A stretch of DNA of 64,000 bases from Paraburkholderia ferrariae NBRC 106233 (GCF_000685035.1 NZ_BAYB01000013.1:186001-250000), one strand, 5' to 3'. Shown: positions 44,289 through 53,458, counted from the stretch's first letter. Notes: a model not told the origin generated them from the sequence alone. Made by a program: numbers and translations.

Positions 44289-44304
44289 AGCCAGATTCAT
44301 GCCA
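44289..44304 (-). promoter_or_regulatory. Sigma-54 -24/-12 promoter of the nifB operon
   Basis: On the minus strand TGGCATGAATCTGGCT: GG and GC with the required spacing and only two departures from consensus. Predicted start near 44278 gives a 34-base leader ending in the nifB ribosome site. Confidence 0.78.
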
Positions 44305-44399
44305 TTAGTGCAAAGCCCGTCTGGACGCGGGTTTGGGCGAATCGCGCGTGCGCTTTGTTGCGCGAGCAGACACGCAAACTCAACGAGGCCGCCGGTTTC

Positions 44400-44415
44400 T
44401 GTCGCGGTTGCGACA
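44400..44415. promoter_or_regulatory. NifA upstream activator sequence for nifB
   Basis: TGTCGCGGTTGCGACA is a perfect TGT-N10-ACA with palindromic inner bases, 96 bases upstream of the nifB -24 element. A second, TGT-N11-ACA-spaced site lies at 44356-44372 and may be a weaker half. Confidence 0.82.
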
Positions 44416-44533
44416 AAGCCAACATTATTTCGTCATGCTATGGAATTTGCGTAAAGACACGGACCATCGCGGCGTAGCCGGCCGCCGGTGGAGCGTGAAG
44501 GGCCGCCGAAGGAGAAGCGGCGAAAGCGACGAG

Positions 44534-46240
44534 CTAGAAGCGCCGAACCTCGATACCGTATTTGTGCAGCGCGTAGCCGATCTGCCGCGGCGTAATCCTG
44601 AGCAGGCGCGCGGCCTTGGCCTGAACCCAGCCGCAGCGCTCCATTGCCCAGATGAGCCGCTCGCGCTCGCCCTCCGGCTTGCCTTCGTCCCCATCGCCGG
44701 GATGAAAGCCGTCGGCGACGCTGTCGTCGGCCAGATCGTCCGGCAACGCGAACGGCAAATCGTCTTCGTGCGGCCCACCGCCCGGTATGCCCGGTATGCC
44801 AGGAATCTCGCGAATCGGAATCTCGGCGAGACGCGCCGGCCGCACGGCGTCCTCCCGCTCGATGTGATGCAGCACCCGCGTCAGGCACTGATCTTCCTGA
44901 CACAGAAAGGCGAGACGGTCGATGAGGTCGCCATGCGTCATCGTTGCCGTGCGCTCGACGCAGTTCTCCAGCTCGCGCACGTTGCCGGGCCAGTAGCAGC
45001 TCGTCAACACGCGCATCGCGTCCGTGCTGAAGTGCAGCGCACGGCCATTGTCGCGGTTGAAGCGATCGAGAAAATACTCCGCCATTGCCGGAATGTCCTC
45101 GCGCCGCTCGCGAAGCGGCGGCAACTGGATGCTCACCACGTTGATGCGGTAATAGAGGTCGGCGCGGAATTCGCCTTCTTTCACCATGCGTTCGAGATTG
45201 CGATTCGTGGCGAGAATCAGCCGCACGTCGACTTTCACCGCCGACGCGCCGCCGACCCGCTCGAACTCGCGCTCCTGTAGCACGCGCAGCAGCTTCGCCT
45301 GGAACGAGGGCGAGATGTCGCCAATCTCGTCAAGAAAGAGCGTGCCGCCGTGAGCCAGTTCGAAGCGGCCCTTGCGCTGGCCCTGCGCGCCGGTGAAAGC
45401 GCCTTTTTCGTGACCGAACAGTTCGCTTTCGAGCAGCGACTCCGTCAAGGCCGCGCAGTTGACCGACACAAACGCCTGCTCGCTGCGCGGCGAAAGGCGG
45501 TGAATCGCCCGCGCGATCACTTCCTTGCCCGTGCCGCTTTCTCCGCGCAGCAGCACGGTGGTGCGCGCGGGCGCCACCTGATGAACCTGCTCGAAGATGC
45601 GCTGCATGGGCTCGGACACGCCAACCACGTGATCGAGCGGCGGCGCCGGGCGAATCGCCTTCTGCATGCGCCGGACCTCTTCCTGCATGCGATCGTGCGC
45701 GGCGCTCACGCTGCGATGAAGCAGCAGCGCCTGCGCCATCAAGGTCGAGACGATCTTCATCAGATCGAGGTCGCCCGCGAACATGCGCGTGCCGCCCGGA
45801 TTGATGCAGAACACCGCGAGCACGCCGAGCGTATTGCGCTCCACCCGGATCGGCGTCGCGAGCAGCGCGACGCGTGCGTCGCCGAACTCGCCGGGCTCGC
45901 CCGCACTGCCGGTGCGGTCGAGAAACACGGGCTCGTCGCGCACGTCCGGCACGACCGCGGGCATGCCGCTCTTGAACACGCGTCCGACGATGCCCTCTCC
46001 CGGATGAAACCGGATGCGCCGATGCTCGTCGCTCGACAGGCCGGCGCTGCACATGCCCTGCAACTCGCCGTCGGATTCCGCTACCACGACGAAGGCACGC
46101 CGCCAGTCGAGCGCGTTCAGGAGATACTGCAGCGACGTGCGGAACGTCTGTGCGACATCCAGCGACGACACGAGCGTCTTGCTGACTTCATAGACCGCGT
46201 CGAGCTCACGACGGGCCTCGCCTGCACCTGACTTCTGCAT
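44534..46240 (-). CDS. nifA: Nif-specific sigma-54 activator NifA (oxygen-sensitive type)
   Basis: 568 residues: an N-terminal GAF domain (to about 165), a sigma-54 AAA+ domain with GESGTGKE Walker A, the ELFGHEKGAFTGA sigma-54 loop and LFLDEIGD, and a C-terminal Fis-type HTH (AKAARLLRITPRQIGYALHK). The linker has C-x11-C (CYWPGNVRELENC) followed by C-x4-C (CQEDQC), the cysteine set of oxygen-sensitive NifA; no nifL is present. A long acidic linker with IPGIPGIPGGG precedes the HTH. Confidence 0.95.
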   Translation of the reverse strand: MQKSGAGEARRELDAVYEVSKTLVSSLDVAQTFRTSLQYLLNALDWRRAFVVVAESDGELQGMCSAGLSSDEHRRIRFHPGEGIVGRVFKSGMPAVVPDVRDEPVFLDRTGSAGEPGEFGDARVALLATPIRVERNTLGVLAVFCINPGGTRMFAGDLDLMKIVSTLMAQALLLHRSVSAAHDRMQEEVRRMQKAIRPAPPLDHVVGVSEPMQRIFEQVHQVAPARTTVLLRGESGTGKEVIARAIHRLSPRSEQAFVSVNCAALTESLLESELFGHEKGAFTGAQGQRKGRFELAHGGTLFLDEIGDISPSFQAKLLRVLQEREFERVGGASAVKVDVRLILATNRNLERMVKEGEFRADLYYRINVVSIQLPPLRERREDIPAMAEYFLDRFNRDNGRALHFSTDAMRVLTSCYWPGNVRELENCVERTATMTHGDLIDRLAFLCQEDQCLTRVLHHIEREDAVRPARLAEIPIREIPGIPGIPGGGPHEDDLPFALPDDLADDSVADGFHPGDGDEGKPEGERERLIWAMERCGWVQAKAARLLRITPRQIGYALHKYGIEVRRF

Positions 46241-46308
46241 GAATCCCTCCGCTCGTGCTGTGGCCCGGTCGAGGCACCACGGCGCAACAGCAGCACAAAT
46301 CCCGATAA

Positions 46309-46324
46309 AGCAAGATTCAGCCCA
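46309..46324 (-). promoter_or_regulatory. Candidate sigma-54 promoter of nifA
   Basis: On the minus strand TGGGCTGAATCTTGCT, with TGG, G7 and TTGCT in place and correct spacing but a poor -24 core. It lies 69 bases before nifA. No TGT-N10-ACA was found in the nifA-iscS gap. If real, nifA would be autoactivated. Confidence 0.45.
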
Positions 46325-46468
46325 TACCGGGCAAGCGCCTCGTCAGATTGCAGGGCGAGCCGACAAAGCCGACAAACGCAACAAACCTGAACTGCAATCC
46401 GGTGCCGGTTACGTACAAAAAAATACACCCCGCGCCAGAAGACAACGATAGCCGGCTAAAAAAAGCCG

Positions 46469-46484
46469 TGGCATGGATGTTGCG
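46469..46484 (+). promoter_or_regulatory. Sigma-54 -24/-12 promoter of the nif isc operon
   Basis: TGGCATGGATGTTGCG has one -24 mismatch and the last base off; spacing is correct. Predicted start near 46495, 35 bases before the iscS-like ATG. No perfect NifA site was found upstream in the gap. Confidence 0.75.
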
Positions 46485-46529
46485 AATTTTCGCCTGCCTG
46501 TTCCATCCACCGCTGCCAGGGAGCCCGCC

Positions 46530-47768
46530 ATGCCGGATGCCACCCGTGATCCCGAATCCCGCGTTCAGCCCGTCTATCTGGACTACGCCGCCACCACGCC
46601 GGTGGACCCGCGCGTCGCGCGGCGCATGCTGCCCTATATGACACAGATCTTCGGCAACCCGGCGAGCCGCTCGCATGCGTTCGGCTGGGCCGCCGACGAA
46701 GCCGTGGAACTCGCCCGCGAGCAGGTGGCCAGCCTCGTGAACGCCGACCCGCGCGAAATCGTCTGGACTTCGGGCGCGACCGAGTCGGACAACCTCGCGC
46801 TGAAGGGCGCCGCACACTTCCACCGCTCGCGCGGCAAGCACCTCGTGACGCTCGCGACCGAACACAAGGCCGTGCTCGACACGATGCGCGAGCTCGAACG
46901 CGAAGGCTTCGAGGTGACCGTGCTGCCGGTGCTGCCGGACGGCCTCGTCGACCCGGCTGTGTTCGAGGCCGCGCTGCGGCCCGACACCGTGCTCGCGTCG
47001 GTGATGCTGGTCAACAACGAAACGGGCGCCGTGCAGGACATCGCCACGCTGGGTGCGCTGTGCCGCGCGCGCGGCGTGCTGTTGCACGTCGATGCTGCGC
47101 AGGCGGCCGGCAAAGTGCCGATCGACCTCGACGCGCTGCCGGTCGACCTGATGTCGTTCTCCGCGCACAAGATCTACGGCCCGAAAGGCATCGGCGCGCT
47201 TTACGTGCGCCGCCGCCCGCGCGTGCGCATCGACGCGCAGATGCACGGCGGCGGGCATGAGCGCGGCATGCGTTCAGGCACGCTGCCGACGCACCAGATC
47301 GTCGGCATGGGCGAGGCATTCTGGCTCGCCCGCAAGAGCATGCGCGCCGACAACGAGCGCATCCGCATGCTGCGCGACCGGCTGTGGGCGGGATTGCAGG
47401 CCATCGACGCAATCGAGGTCAACGGCGACCTCGCGCGCGGTGCACCGCATTACCTCAATGTCAGTTTCCGCTACGTCGAAGGCGAATCGCTGCTGATGGG
47501 CATGAAGGACATCGCGGTGTCTTCCGGTTCGGCCTGCACGTCCGCGAGCCTCGAACCCAGCTACGTGCTGCGCGCGATGGGACGCGACGACGCGCTCGCG
47601 CACAGTTCGATCCGTTTCTCGCCCGGGCGCTTCACGACGGCGGAGGAGATCGATTTCGCCATTGCGCAGGTGACACGCGTGGTCGAACGGCTGCGCGGCA
47701 TGAGTCCGTTGTGGGACATGGCGCAGGCCGGCGTCGATCTTCATTCTGTCCAGTGGGCCGGGCACTGA
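46530..47768 (+). CDS. iscS: IscS-type cysteine desulfurase in the nif island
   Basis: 412 residues, a class I desulfurase: VYLDYAATTPVDPRVARRML, EHKAVLDTMREL, PLP-Lys in SFSAHKIYGPKGIGALYV, and the persulfide loop SSGSACTSASLEPSYVLRAM. It resembles housekeeping IscS rather than NifS. Start ATG 46530 has GGGAG; the frame extends to 46473 but that lies inside the promoter. It heads an isc set under sigma-54 control. Confidence 0.92.
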   Translation: MPDATRDPESRVQPVYLDYAATTPVDPRVARRMLPYMTQIFGNPASRSHAFGWAADEAVELAREQVASLVNADPREIVWTSGATESDNLALKGAAHFHRSRGKHLVTLATEHKAVLDTMRELEREGFEVTVLPVLPDGLVDPAVFEAALRPDTVLASVMLVNNETGAVQDIATLGALCRARGVLLHVDAAQAAGKVPIDLDALPVDLMSFSAHKIYGPKGIGALYVRRRPRVRIDAQMHGGGHERGMRSGTLPTHQIVGMGEAFWLARKSMRADNERIRMLRDRLWAGLQAIDAIEVNGDLARGAPHYLNVSFRYVEGESLLMGMKDIAVSSGSACTSASLEPSYVLRAMGRDDALAHSSIRFSPGRFTTAEEIDFAIAQVTRVVERLRGMSPLWDMAQAGVDLHSVQWAGH

Positions 47769-47806
47769 TGCCCAGCCCCGTCCGGCACGCTACCAGGGAG
47801 CACATC

Positions 47807-48268
47807 ATGGCTTACAGCGACAAGGTTCTCGATCACTATGAAAATCCGCGCAACGTGGGCTCGTTCGGCAAGGACGACGACGCGGTGGGCACCGGCATGG
47901 TCGGCGCGCCCGCCTGTGGCGACGTGATGCGGTTGCAGATTCGCGTGAACGGCCTGGGCGTGATCGAGGACGCGAGGTTCAAGACCTATGGCTGCGGCTC
48001 GGCGATCGCGTCCAGTTCGCTGGTCACCGAATGGGTCAAGGGCAAGACGCTCGACGAGGCGATGACGATCCGCAATACGCAGATCGCCGAAGCTCTCGCA
48101 CTGCCGCCGGTGAAAATCCATTGCTCGATCCTCGCCGAGGATGCCATCAAGGCCGCCGTGGCCGATTTCCGCGCGCGGCGCCGCGCGGCCGAGCCTGACG
48201 AAATGGCGGCGCGAGACAGCGTCGAATTCACGACCGAACAGCCGGCCTGCACGTCCGGCACGAACTGA
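47807..48268 (+). CDS. iscU: IscU-type Fe-S scaffold
   Basis: 153 residues with all three scaffold cysteines (GAPACGDVMRL, TYGCGSAIASS, IHCSILAEDAI) and the LPPVK HscA-recognition motif. The about 25-residue C-terminal tail extends beyond housekeeping IscU. It replaces full-length NifU, which is absent from the window. GGGAG precedes ATG 47807. Confidence 0.93.
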   Translation: MAYSDKVLDHYENPRNVGSFGKDDDAVGTGMVGAPACGDVMRLQIRVNGLGVIEDARFKTYGCGSAIASSSLVTEWVKGKTLDEAMTIRNTQIAEALALPPVKIHCSILAEDAIKAAVADFRARRRAAEPDEMAARDSVEFTTEQPACTSGTN

Positions 48269-48297
48269 ACGCACTCACCCGAACGAGGACAAGCACG

Positions 48298-48672
48298 ATG
48301 GAAACACTCCAGCAAGCGGCCACGGCCGCTCCCGAATCCCCGCCGTCCTTCCTGGACTTCACCGCGCGCGCGGCCGCCAAGGTCGCGTCGCTGATCGAGG
48401 AAGAAGGCAATCCCCGGCTCAAGCTCCGACTCTATGTGTCCGGCGGCGGCTGCTCGGGCTTTCAGTACGGATTCTCGTTCGACGACCAGGTCGCCGAAGA
48501 CGACATGCAGATTGTCACCGACGGCGTCACGCTGCTGATCGATGCGATGAGCCAGCAGTATCTGCTGGGCGCGCGCGTCGACTACGAAGACAGCCTCGAA
48601 GGCTCGCGTTTCGTCATCCAGAACCCGAACGCCCAGAGCACCTGCGGCTGCGGCAGCTCCTTCTCCGTGTGA
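48298..48672 (+). CDS. iscA: A-type Fe-S carrier (IscA/ErpA-like), first copy
   Basis: 124 residues: YVSGGGCSGFQYGFSFDD and NPNAQSTCGCGSSFSV give the three cluster-binding cysteines. An N-terminal Ala/Pro-rich extension distinguishes it from the next gene. It resembles ErpA. Placed between iscU and a second IscA, suggesting duplication for nitrogenase Fe-S supply. Confidence 0.9.
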   Translation: METLQQAATAAPESPPSFLDFTARAAAKVASLIEEEGNPRLKLRLYVSGGGCSGFQYGFSFDDQVAEDDMQIVTDGVTLLIDAMSQQYLLGARVDYEDSLEGSRFVIQNPNAQSTCGCGSSFSV

Positions 48673-48680
48673 GGCCCGCC

Positions 48681-49004
48681 ATGACCGTCTCTCTCACCCC
48701 GGCTGCGGCGCGGCACGTCGCGAGGTCGCTGCAAAAGCGCGGCAGCGGCGTCGGACTGCGCGTCGCGGTCAAGACGAGCGGCTGCTCGGGTTTCGCGTAT
48801 GCGCTCGAATTCGTGGATACACCGAACGTCGAGGACCAGTGCTTCGAGGCGTATGGCGTGACGATCGTGGTCGATCCACGCAGCCTGCCGATACTCGACG
48901 GCACCGAACTCGATTTCGTGCGCGAAGGCCTGAATGAAGGCTTCAAGTTCCACAACCCGAACGCGAAGGCAAACTGCGGATGCGGAGAAAGCTTCGCGGT
49001 CTGA
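48681..49004 (+). CDS. iscA: A-type Fe-S carrier IscA, second copy
   Basis: 107 residues with VKTSGCSGFAYALEFVDTPN and NPNAKANCGCGESFAV, the canonical IscA form. It starts 8 bases after the first copy. The two differ enough to be old paralogues. Confidence 0.9.
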   Translation: MTVSLTPAAARHVARSLQKRGSGVGLRVAVKTSGCSGFAYALEFVDTPNVEDQCFEAYGVTIVVDPRSLPILDGTELDFVREGLNEGFKFHNPNAKANCGCGESFAV

Positions 49005-49037
49005 GCCTTCCGGTCCATCTGCCGGGAAGATATCGAC

Positions 49038-50912
49038 ATGGCCCTGCTACAGATCGCTGAACCCGGCCGCGCCGCCGCCCCGCATCAGCACCGGCTCGCG
49101 GCAGGCATCGACCTCGGGACGACGAACTCGCTCGTCGCCACGGTCCAGAGCGCCGTGGCGCGCGTGTTGCCGGACACGGAAGGCTCGCCGCTCGTTCCTT
49201 CCGTCGTGCGCTATCTGGCGTCAGGCGAAGCGCGCGTGGGACGCGAGGCGCAAATGCAGCAAGCCGACGATCCGGCCAACACCATCGTCTCGGTGAAGCG
49301 TTTCATGGGGCGGCGTCTTGCCGATCTGCCCGATGCCGACGCGCTGCCTTATCGCTTCGTCGACCGGCCCGGCATGGTGCACGTCGCGACGGCCGCGGGT
49401 GAGCGCTCGCCGGTGGAGGTCTCGGCCGAAATCCTGCGCGCGCTGCGCACGCGAGCCGAAGCCGCGCTCGGCGGCGAACTCGCGGGCGTGGTGATCACCG
49501 TGCCCGCCTACTTCGACGATGCGCAACGCCAGGCGACCAGGGACGCAGCGAGACTCGCCGGACTCACCGTGCTGCGGCTGATGAACGAGCCGACCGCCGC
49601 CGCCGTGGCCTACGGGCTCGACCGCGCGGCCGAAGGCACATTCGCGGTCTACGACCTGGGCGGCGGCACGTTCGACATCTCGATCCTGCGGCTCTCGAAG
49701 GGCGTCTTCGAAGTGCTCGCCACGGGTGGCGACGCGGCGCTCGGCGGAGACGATTTCGATCACGCGGTGGCGCACTGGCTGTGCAACGCACACGGCGTCG
49801 CCAGCGTTGCCGCACTCGCGCCGCGCGAGCAGCGCACACTGCTGATGGCGGCGCGCACCGCGAAGGAGGCACTGTCGCAATCGGACACGGTCGAGGTCGC
49901 GCTGACGCAGCCCGACGGCGCCACCTGGCAGCGCACGCTGTCGCGCGCGGTATTCGGCGCGCTCTGCCAGCCGCTGATCGACCGGACCATCGCTGCCACA
50001 CGCCGCGCACTGCGCGACGCCAGGTTGCACAGCGCCGATATCGACGGCGTGGTGCTGGTCGGCGGTTCAACCCGCATGCCGCTCGCGCGCGACGCGGTGC
50101 GCGGCTTGTTCGGCTGCGAGCCGCTCGCGGACATCGATCCCGACCAGGTCGTCGCACTCGGCGCGGCCAGGCAGGCGGACGTCCTCGCGGGAAACGGCAA
50201 CGGCGACGGCTGGCTGCTGCTCGATGTCTGTCCGCTGTCGCTCGGGCTCGAAACGATGGGCGGTCTCGTCGAGAAGATCATTCCGCGCAACTCGACGCTG
50301 CCCGTCGCCCGCGCGCAGGAATTCACGACGTACAAGGACGGACAGACCGCAATGTCGATCCACGTCGTTCAGGGCGAGCGCGAATCGGTCGCGGACTGTC
50401 GCTCGCTCGCGCGTTTCGAATTGCGCGGCATTCCCGCCGCGGTCGCGGGCGCCGCGCGCGTTCGGGTGACGTTCCAGATCGACGCCGACGGCCTGCTCGC
50501 CGTGACCGCCCGGGAGCAGACGACCGGAACCGAAGCGCACGTCGAGGTCAAGCCCTCGTACGGCCTGAGCGACGCGCAGGTCGCCGCGATGCTGAAAGCG
50601 GCCTTCGACACCTCGCTCGACGACATGCAATTGCGCGCGCTGCGCGAAGCGCAAGTCGACGCCAGGCGCCTGCTGGATGCGACCGAAACGGCGCTGGCCG
50701 CCGACGCCGCGTTGCTCCCGGAAACGGAGCTCGCCGCGATCCGGCAAAGCCTGTTCGGCGTGGCGGAGGCGCTCGAAGTCGGTGTACCGCTCGATGCGCT
50801 GCGCGCGGCAGCCGAAACGCTCTCACACGCTACCGCTGAATTCGCCGCACGCCGGATGAATGCATCAATTCGTCAGGCGCTCGCGGGCCGCACACTCGAC
50901 AGTCTCGCCTGA
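49038..50912 (+). CDS. hscA: Fe-S assembly Hsp70-type chaperone HscA
   Basis: 624 residues with Hsp70 ATPase motifs AGIDLGTTNSLVA, YDLGGGTFDISIL and VVLVGGSTRMPLARD, and an HscA-type substrate domain. It should act on IscU via the LPPVK motif. The J-protein partner HscB, normally encoded just upstream, is absent between the iscA copies and hscA. Start ATG 49038. Confidence 0.93.
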   Translation: MALLQIAEPGRAAAPHQHRLAAGIDLGTTNSLVATVQSAVARVLPDTEGSPLVPSVVRYLASGEARVGREAQMQQADDPANTIVSVKRFMGRRLADLPDADALPYRFVDRPGMVHVATAAGERSPVEVSAEILRALRTRAEAALGGELAGVVITVPAYFDDAQRQATRDAARLAGLTVLRLMNEPTAAAVAYGLDRAAEGTFAVYDLGGGTFDISILRLSKGVFEVLATGGDAALGGDDFDHAVAHWLCNAHGVASVAALAPREQRTLLMAARTAKEALSQSDTVEVALTQPDGATWQRTLSRAVFGALCQPLIDRTIAATRRALRDARLHSADIDGVVLVGGSTRMPLARDAVRGLFGCEPLADIDPDQVVALGAARQADVLAGNGNGDGWLLLDVCPLSLGLETMGGLVEKIIPRNSTLPVARAQEFTTYKDGQTAMSIHVVQGERESVADCRSLARFELRGIPAAVAGAARVRVTFQIDADGLLAVTAREQTTGTEAHVEVKPSYGLSDAQVAAMLKAAFDTSLDDMQLRALREAQVDARRLLDATETALAADAALLPETELAAIRQSLFGVAEALEVGVPLDALRAAAETLSHATAEFAARRMNASIRQALAGRTLDSLA

Positions 50913-50924
50913 ACGGATCCCATC

Positions 50925-51260
50925 ATGCCACGCGTACACGTGCTTCCTCATGCCGAGTTGTGCCCCGAAGGACGCGTAATCGAGGTCAAACGCGGCGCAT
51001 CGCTGTGCGACGGCCTGCTCGAATCGGGCATTGCCATCGAACATGCCTGCGAAATGGTGGCCGCCTGTGCGACCTGCCACGTCTACGTGCGCGCGGGCGG
51101 CGCTTCGCTGACCGCGCCCGATGATGAGGAGTGCGACCAGCTAGACCACGCGTGGGGCCTGGACGCGCAATCGCGCCTTGCGTGCTGCGTGAAGCTGCGC
51201 GATGCAGACCTGACCATCGCATTGCCGAAGCACACGCGCAACTTCGCGCGCGAGCGCTGA
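50925..51260 (+). CDS. fdx: Isc-type [2Fe-2S] ferredoxin
   Basis: 111 residues: EHACEMVAACATCHVYVRAG with C-x5-C-x2-C and a later Cys in SRLACCVKL, the adrenodoxin-type isc ferredoxin. It ends the isc set; a NifA site for nifV begins only 34 bases after its stop. Confidence 0.92.
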   Translation: MPRVHVLPHAELCPEGRVIEVKRGASLCDGLLESGIAIEHACEMVAACATCHVYVRAGGASLTAPDDEECDQLDHAWGLDAQSRLACCVKLRDADLTIALPKHTRNFARER

Positions 51261-51293
51261 CACCGCCATCCGGTCGAGAACGCCTGTTCACGC

Positions 51294-51309
51294 TGTCCGG
51301 AACAGCACA
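51294..51309. promoter_or_regulatory. NifA upstream activator sequence for nifV
   Basis: TGTCCGGAACAGCACA is a perfect TGT-N10-ACA, 97 bases upstream of the nifV -24 element. Confidence 0.8.
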
Positions 51310-51405
51310 TTCGCGACACGCGCAACCCCACAACACGCCCTTCATACGCGACATCCGCGTCGTCTAATCGCGGCCACAAGCCTGCGTCCAGCCGCAAAGC
51401 GCTGC

Positions 51406-51421
51406 TGGCACAACCCTTGCA
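51406..51421 (+). promoter_or_regulatory. Sigma-54 -24/-12 promoter of nifV
   Basis: TGGCACAACCCTTGCA, the best match in the window: full TGGCAC and TTGCA with correct spacing. Predicted start near 51433; ATG of nifV at 51455. Confidence 0.88.
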
Positions 51422-51454
51422 AATCTCATGGCGACAACTTGAGAGACCACACAC

Positions 51455-52591
51455 ATGTCCGTCCCGATCATCAACGACACCACCCTGCGCGACGGCGAAC
51501 AGACCGCCGGCGTCGCGTTCACGCGCGAGGAGAAATGCGCGATCGCGACGGCGCTATCGAAAGCCGGCGTCGCCGAACTCGAAATCGGCATTCCGGCCAT
51601 GGGCGAAGACGAGATTGCCAGCATCCGCGCGATCGTCGACCTGAACCTCGATGCCGGTCTGATGGTCTGGGGACGCCTGACCGACGGCGATCTCGCCGCT
51701 GCGCTGCGCTGCAATCCCGACATCGTGCATCTGTCGATTCCGGTCTCGGACATCCATCTGCAATACAAGCTGCGTCAGCCGCGCAATTGGGTGTTCGGGC
51801 AGATCGCGCGCGTGATCGCCGCAGCGGCGAAAAGCGACCGCAAGATCTCGCTCGGGATGGAAGACGCGTCCCGCGCGGACCCCGCCTTCCTCGCCGACGT
51901 CGCACGTTGCGCGCAGCAGCACGGCGCGCAACGCGTGCGTTTCGCCGATACGCTCGGCGTACTCGATCCGTTCTCGACCTACGACGCCATCGCAAGACTG
52001 CGCGACGCCGTCGACATCGAGATCGAGATCCACGCACACGACGACCTCGGGCTCGCCACGGCCAACACGCTCGCCGCGCTGCGCGCGGGCGCGACCCACG
52101 CGAACACGACCGTCAACGGCCTCGGCGAGCGCGCCGGGAACGCCGCGCTCGAAGAGATCGTCATGGGCGCGCGGCATCTGCTGGGACGCGACACTGGCGT
52201 GGACACGACCGCGCTGCTCGGCATCTCGCGGCTCGTCGAAAGCGCGTCGGGCAGGACGGTCTCGTTCAATAAGAGCATCGTCGGCAGCGCCGTGTTTACA
52301 CACGAGTCAGGCATTCACGCCGACGGCATCGCGAAGCATCCCGCGACCTACGAAAGCTTCGACCCGGCCGAACTCGGCCGGCAGCGTTCTGTCGTGCTCG
52401 GCAAGCATTCAGGATCCCAAAGCGTTCGACAAGCCTACGGCGCCCTCGGTGTACACGTAGCCGAGCGCATCCTGCCAATGCTGCTCGCGCGGATCCGCCA
52501 GTACGCCACGCAGTACAAACAGGCGCCAAGCACAAGCGACCTCTACCGTTTTCTGTCCGAAGCCAGCGAAACGTTCGGGGAGGTCTCGTGA
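51455..52591 (+). CDS. nifV: Homocitrate synthase NifV
   Basis: 378 residues. DTTLRDGEQTAGVAFTREEK supplies the metal-binding Asp/Arg, HAHDDLGLATANTLAALRAG the His-x-His, and THANTTVNGLGERAGNAALE the family block. It condenses acetyl-CoA and 2-oxoglutarate to homocitrate, the organic ligand of FeMo-co. Its stop overlaps the cysE remnant start as GTGA. Confidence 0.95.
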   Translation: MSVPIINDTTLRDGEQTAGVAFTREEKCAIATALSKAGVAELEIGIPAMGEDEIASIRAIVDLNLDAGLMVWGRLTDGDLAAALRCNPDIVHLSIPVSDIHLQYKLRQPRNWVFGQIARVIAAAAKSDRKISLGMEDASRADPAFLADVARCAQQHGAQRVRFADTLGVLDPFSTYDAIARLRDAVDIEIEIHAHDDLGLATANTLAALRAGATHANTTVNGLGERAGNAALEEIVMGARHLLGRDTGVDTTALLGISRLVESASGRTVSFNKSIVGSAVFTHESGIHADGIAKHPATYESFDPAELGRQRSVVLGKHSGSQSVRQAYGALGVHVAERILPMLLARIRQYATQYKQAPSTSDLYRFLSEASETFGEVS

Positions 52592-53115
52592 GCGACTATC
52601 GCCGCTTCATGCCGGAACCTGCACCCACGGACACGGCCAGGTCGAACACCTCATGGTGGCCGCGGTTGCCTCGCGACGTGCACTGCGTCGCTCAGCGCGA
52701 CCCGGCCGCCCGTAGCCGGTTCGAGGCGTGGACGATCTATCCCGGCGTGCACGCCATGGCGGCCTGCCGTATCGCCCATGCGTTGTGGTCGCGCGGCTGG
52801 CACTACGCGCCACGCCGGCTGTCGTGCGTCGCACGCATGTCCGGTGCCGGAAGGGGCGACCGTGGCCGGCATCCCGGGGCGCGTCGTGGCCCCTCGCGCA
52901 AGAGCGGCTCCTTACGGCTTCGACCTCAATCACCATCTGATTCCGGACCCGTCGGCAAGGCGCTCGCCTGCCTGCTGGAGCGCGTGGCGCATCTCGAACA
53001 GGCCGCGCAAGCGGGTCCCGCAGCGGTTGCTGCCCCGTGCCGCGTCGGCTGCGACGACCGCTGCACGCCAAGCGCGCATTTTTCATCACCGCCCGACATG
53101 TCCAGTGGGGAGTAA
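52588..53115 (+). pseudogene. cysE: Decayed serine acetyltransferase (cysE) after nifV
   Basis: The first 80 codons match CysE N-termini (DVHCVAQRDPAARSRFEAWT, then YPGVHAMAACRIAHALWSRG). The next frame carries the CysE C-terminus PEGATVAGIPGRVVAP, and the first frame returns with VGKALACLLERVAHLEQAA. So about 100 residues of left-handed beta-helix with the catalytic His are deleted near 52835 and a second frameshift lies near 52950. The open frame of 175 codons is therefore not a working enzyme. Confidence 0.8.
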
Positions 53116-53119
53116 CGAC

Positions 53120-53458
53120 ATGCAAGGATTCATCGAGCAACTGAAACGCCTCTCGTCGGCCGAGGACTTCCTGCACTTCTTCGGCATTCCGTTCGACGAG
53201 AAAGTGGTGAACGTCAGCCGTCTGCACATTCTCAAGCGCTTCTTCCAGTACATCCGGCAACAGGAAGCGATGCCGCAGAACAACGAAACAGCCATGTTCA
53301 AGGTCTATCACGGTCTGCTGCTGAAGGCGTACAGCGACTTCGTCTCGTCCACGCCCGCCGACGAGAAGGTGTTCAAGGTGTTCCAGGACGTGGACGGCCG
53401 CCAGCATGTCTCTCTCGACAACCTGCGCGCGTCGTTGCCGACGCGCGACGCCGCCTGA
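53120..53458 (+). CDS. nifW: Nitrogenase-stabilising protein NifW
   Basis: 112 residues: LSSAEDFLHFFGIPFDEKVV and NVSRLHILKRFFQYIRQQEA are NifW hallmarks. NifW binds MoFe protein and helps protect or mature it. GGGGAG precedes ATG 53120; only 4 bases separate it from the cysE remnant. Confidence 0.94.
   Translation: MQGFIEQLKRLSSAEDFLHFFGIPFDEKVVNVSRLHILKRFFQYIRQQEAMPQNNETAMFKVYHGLLLKAYSDFVSSTPADEKVFKVFQDVDGRQHVSLDNLRASLPTRDAA

Noticed and set aside
46402..46417. CCGGCACCGGATTGCA (minus) as a nifA sigma-54 promoter
   Set aside because: The GG and GC elements are one base too close; sigma-54 spacing is strict.
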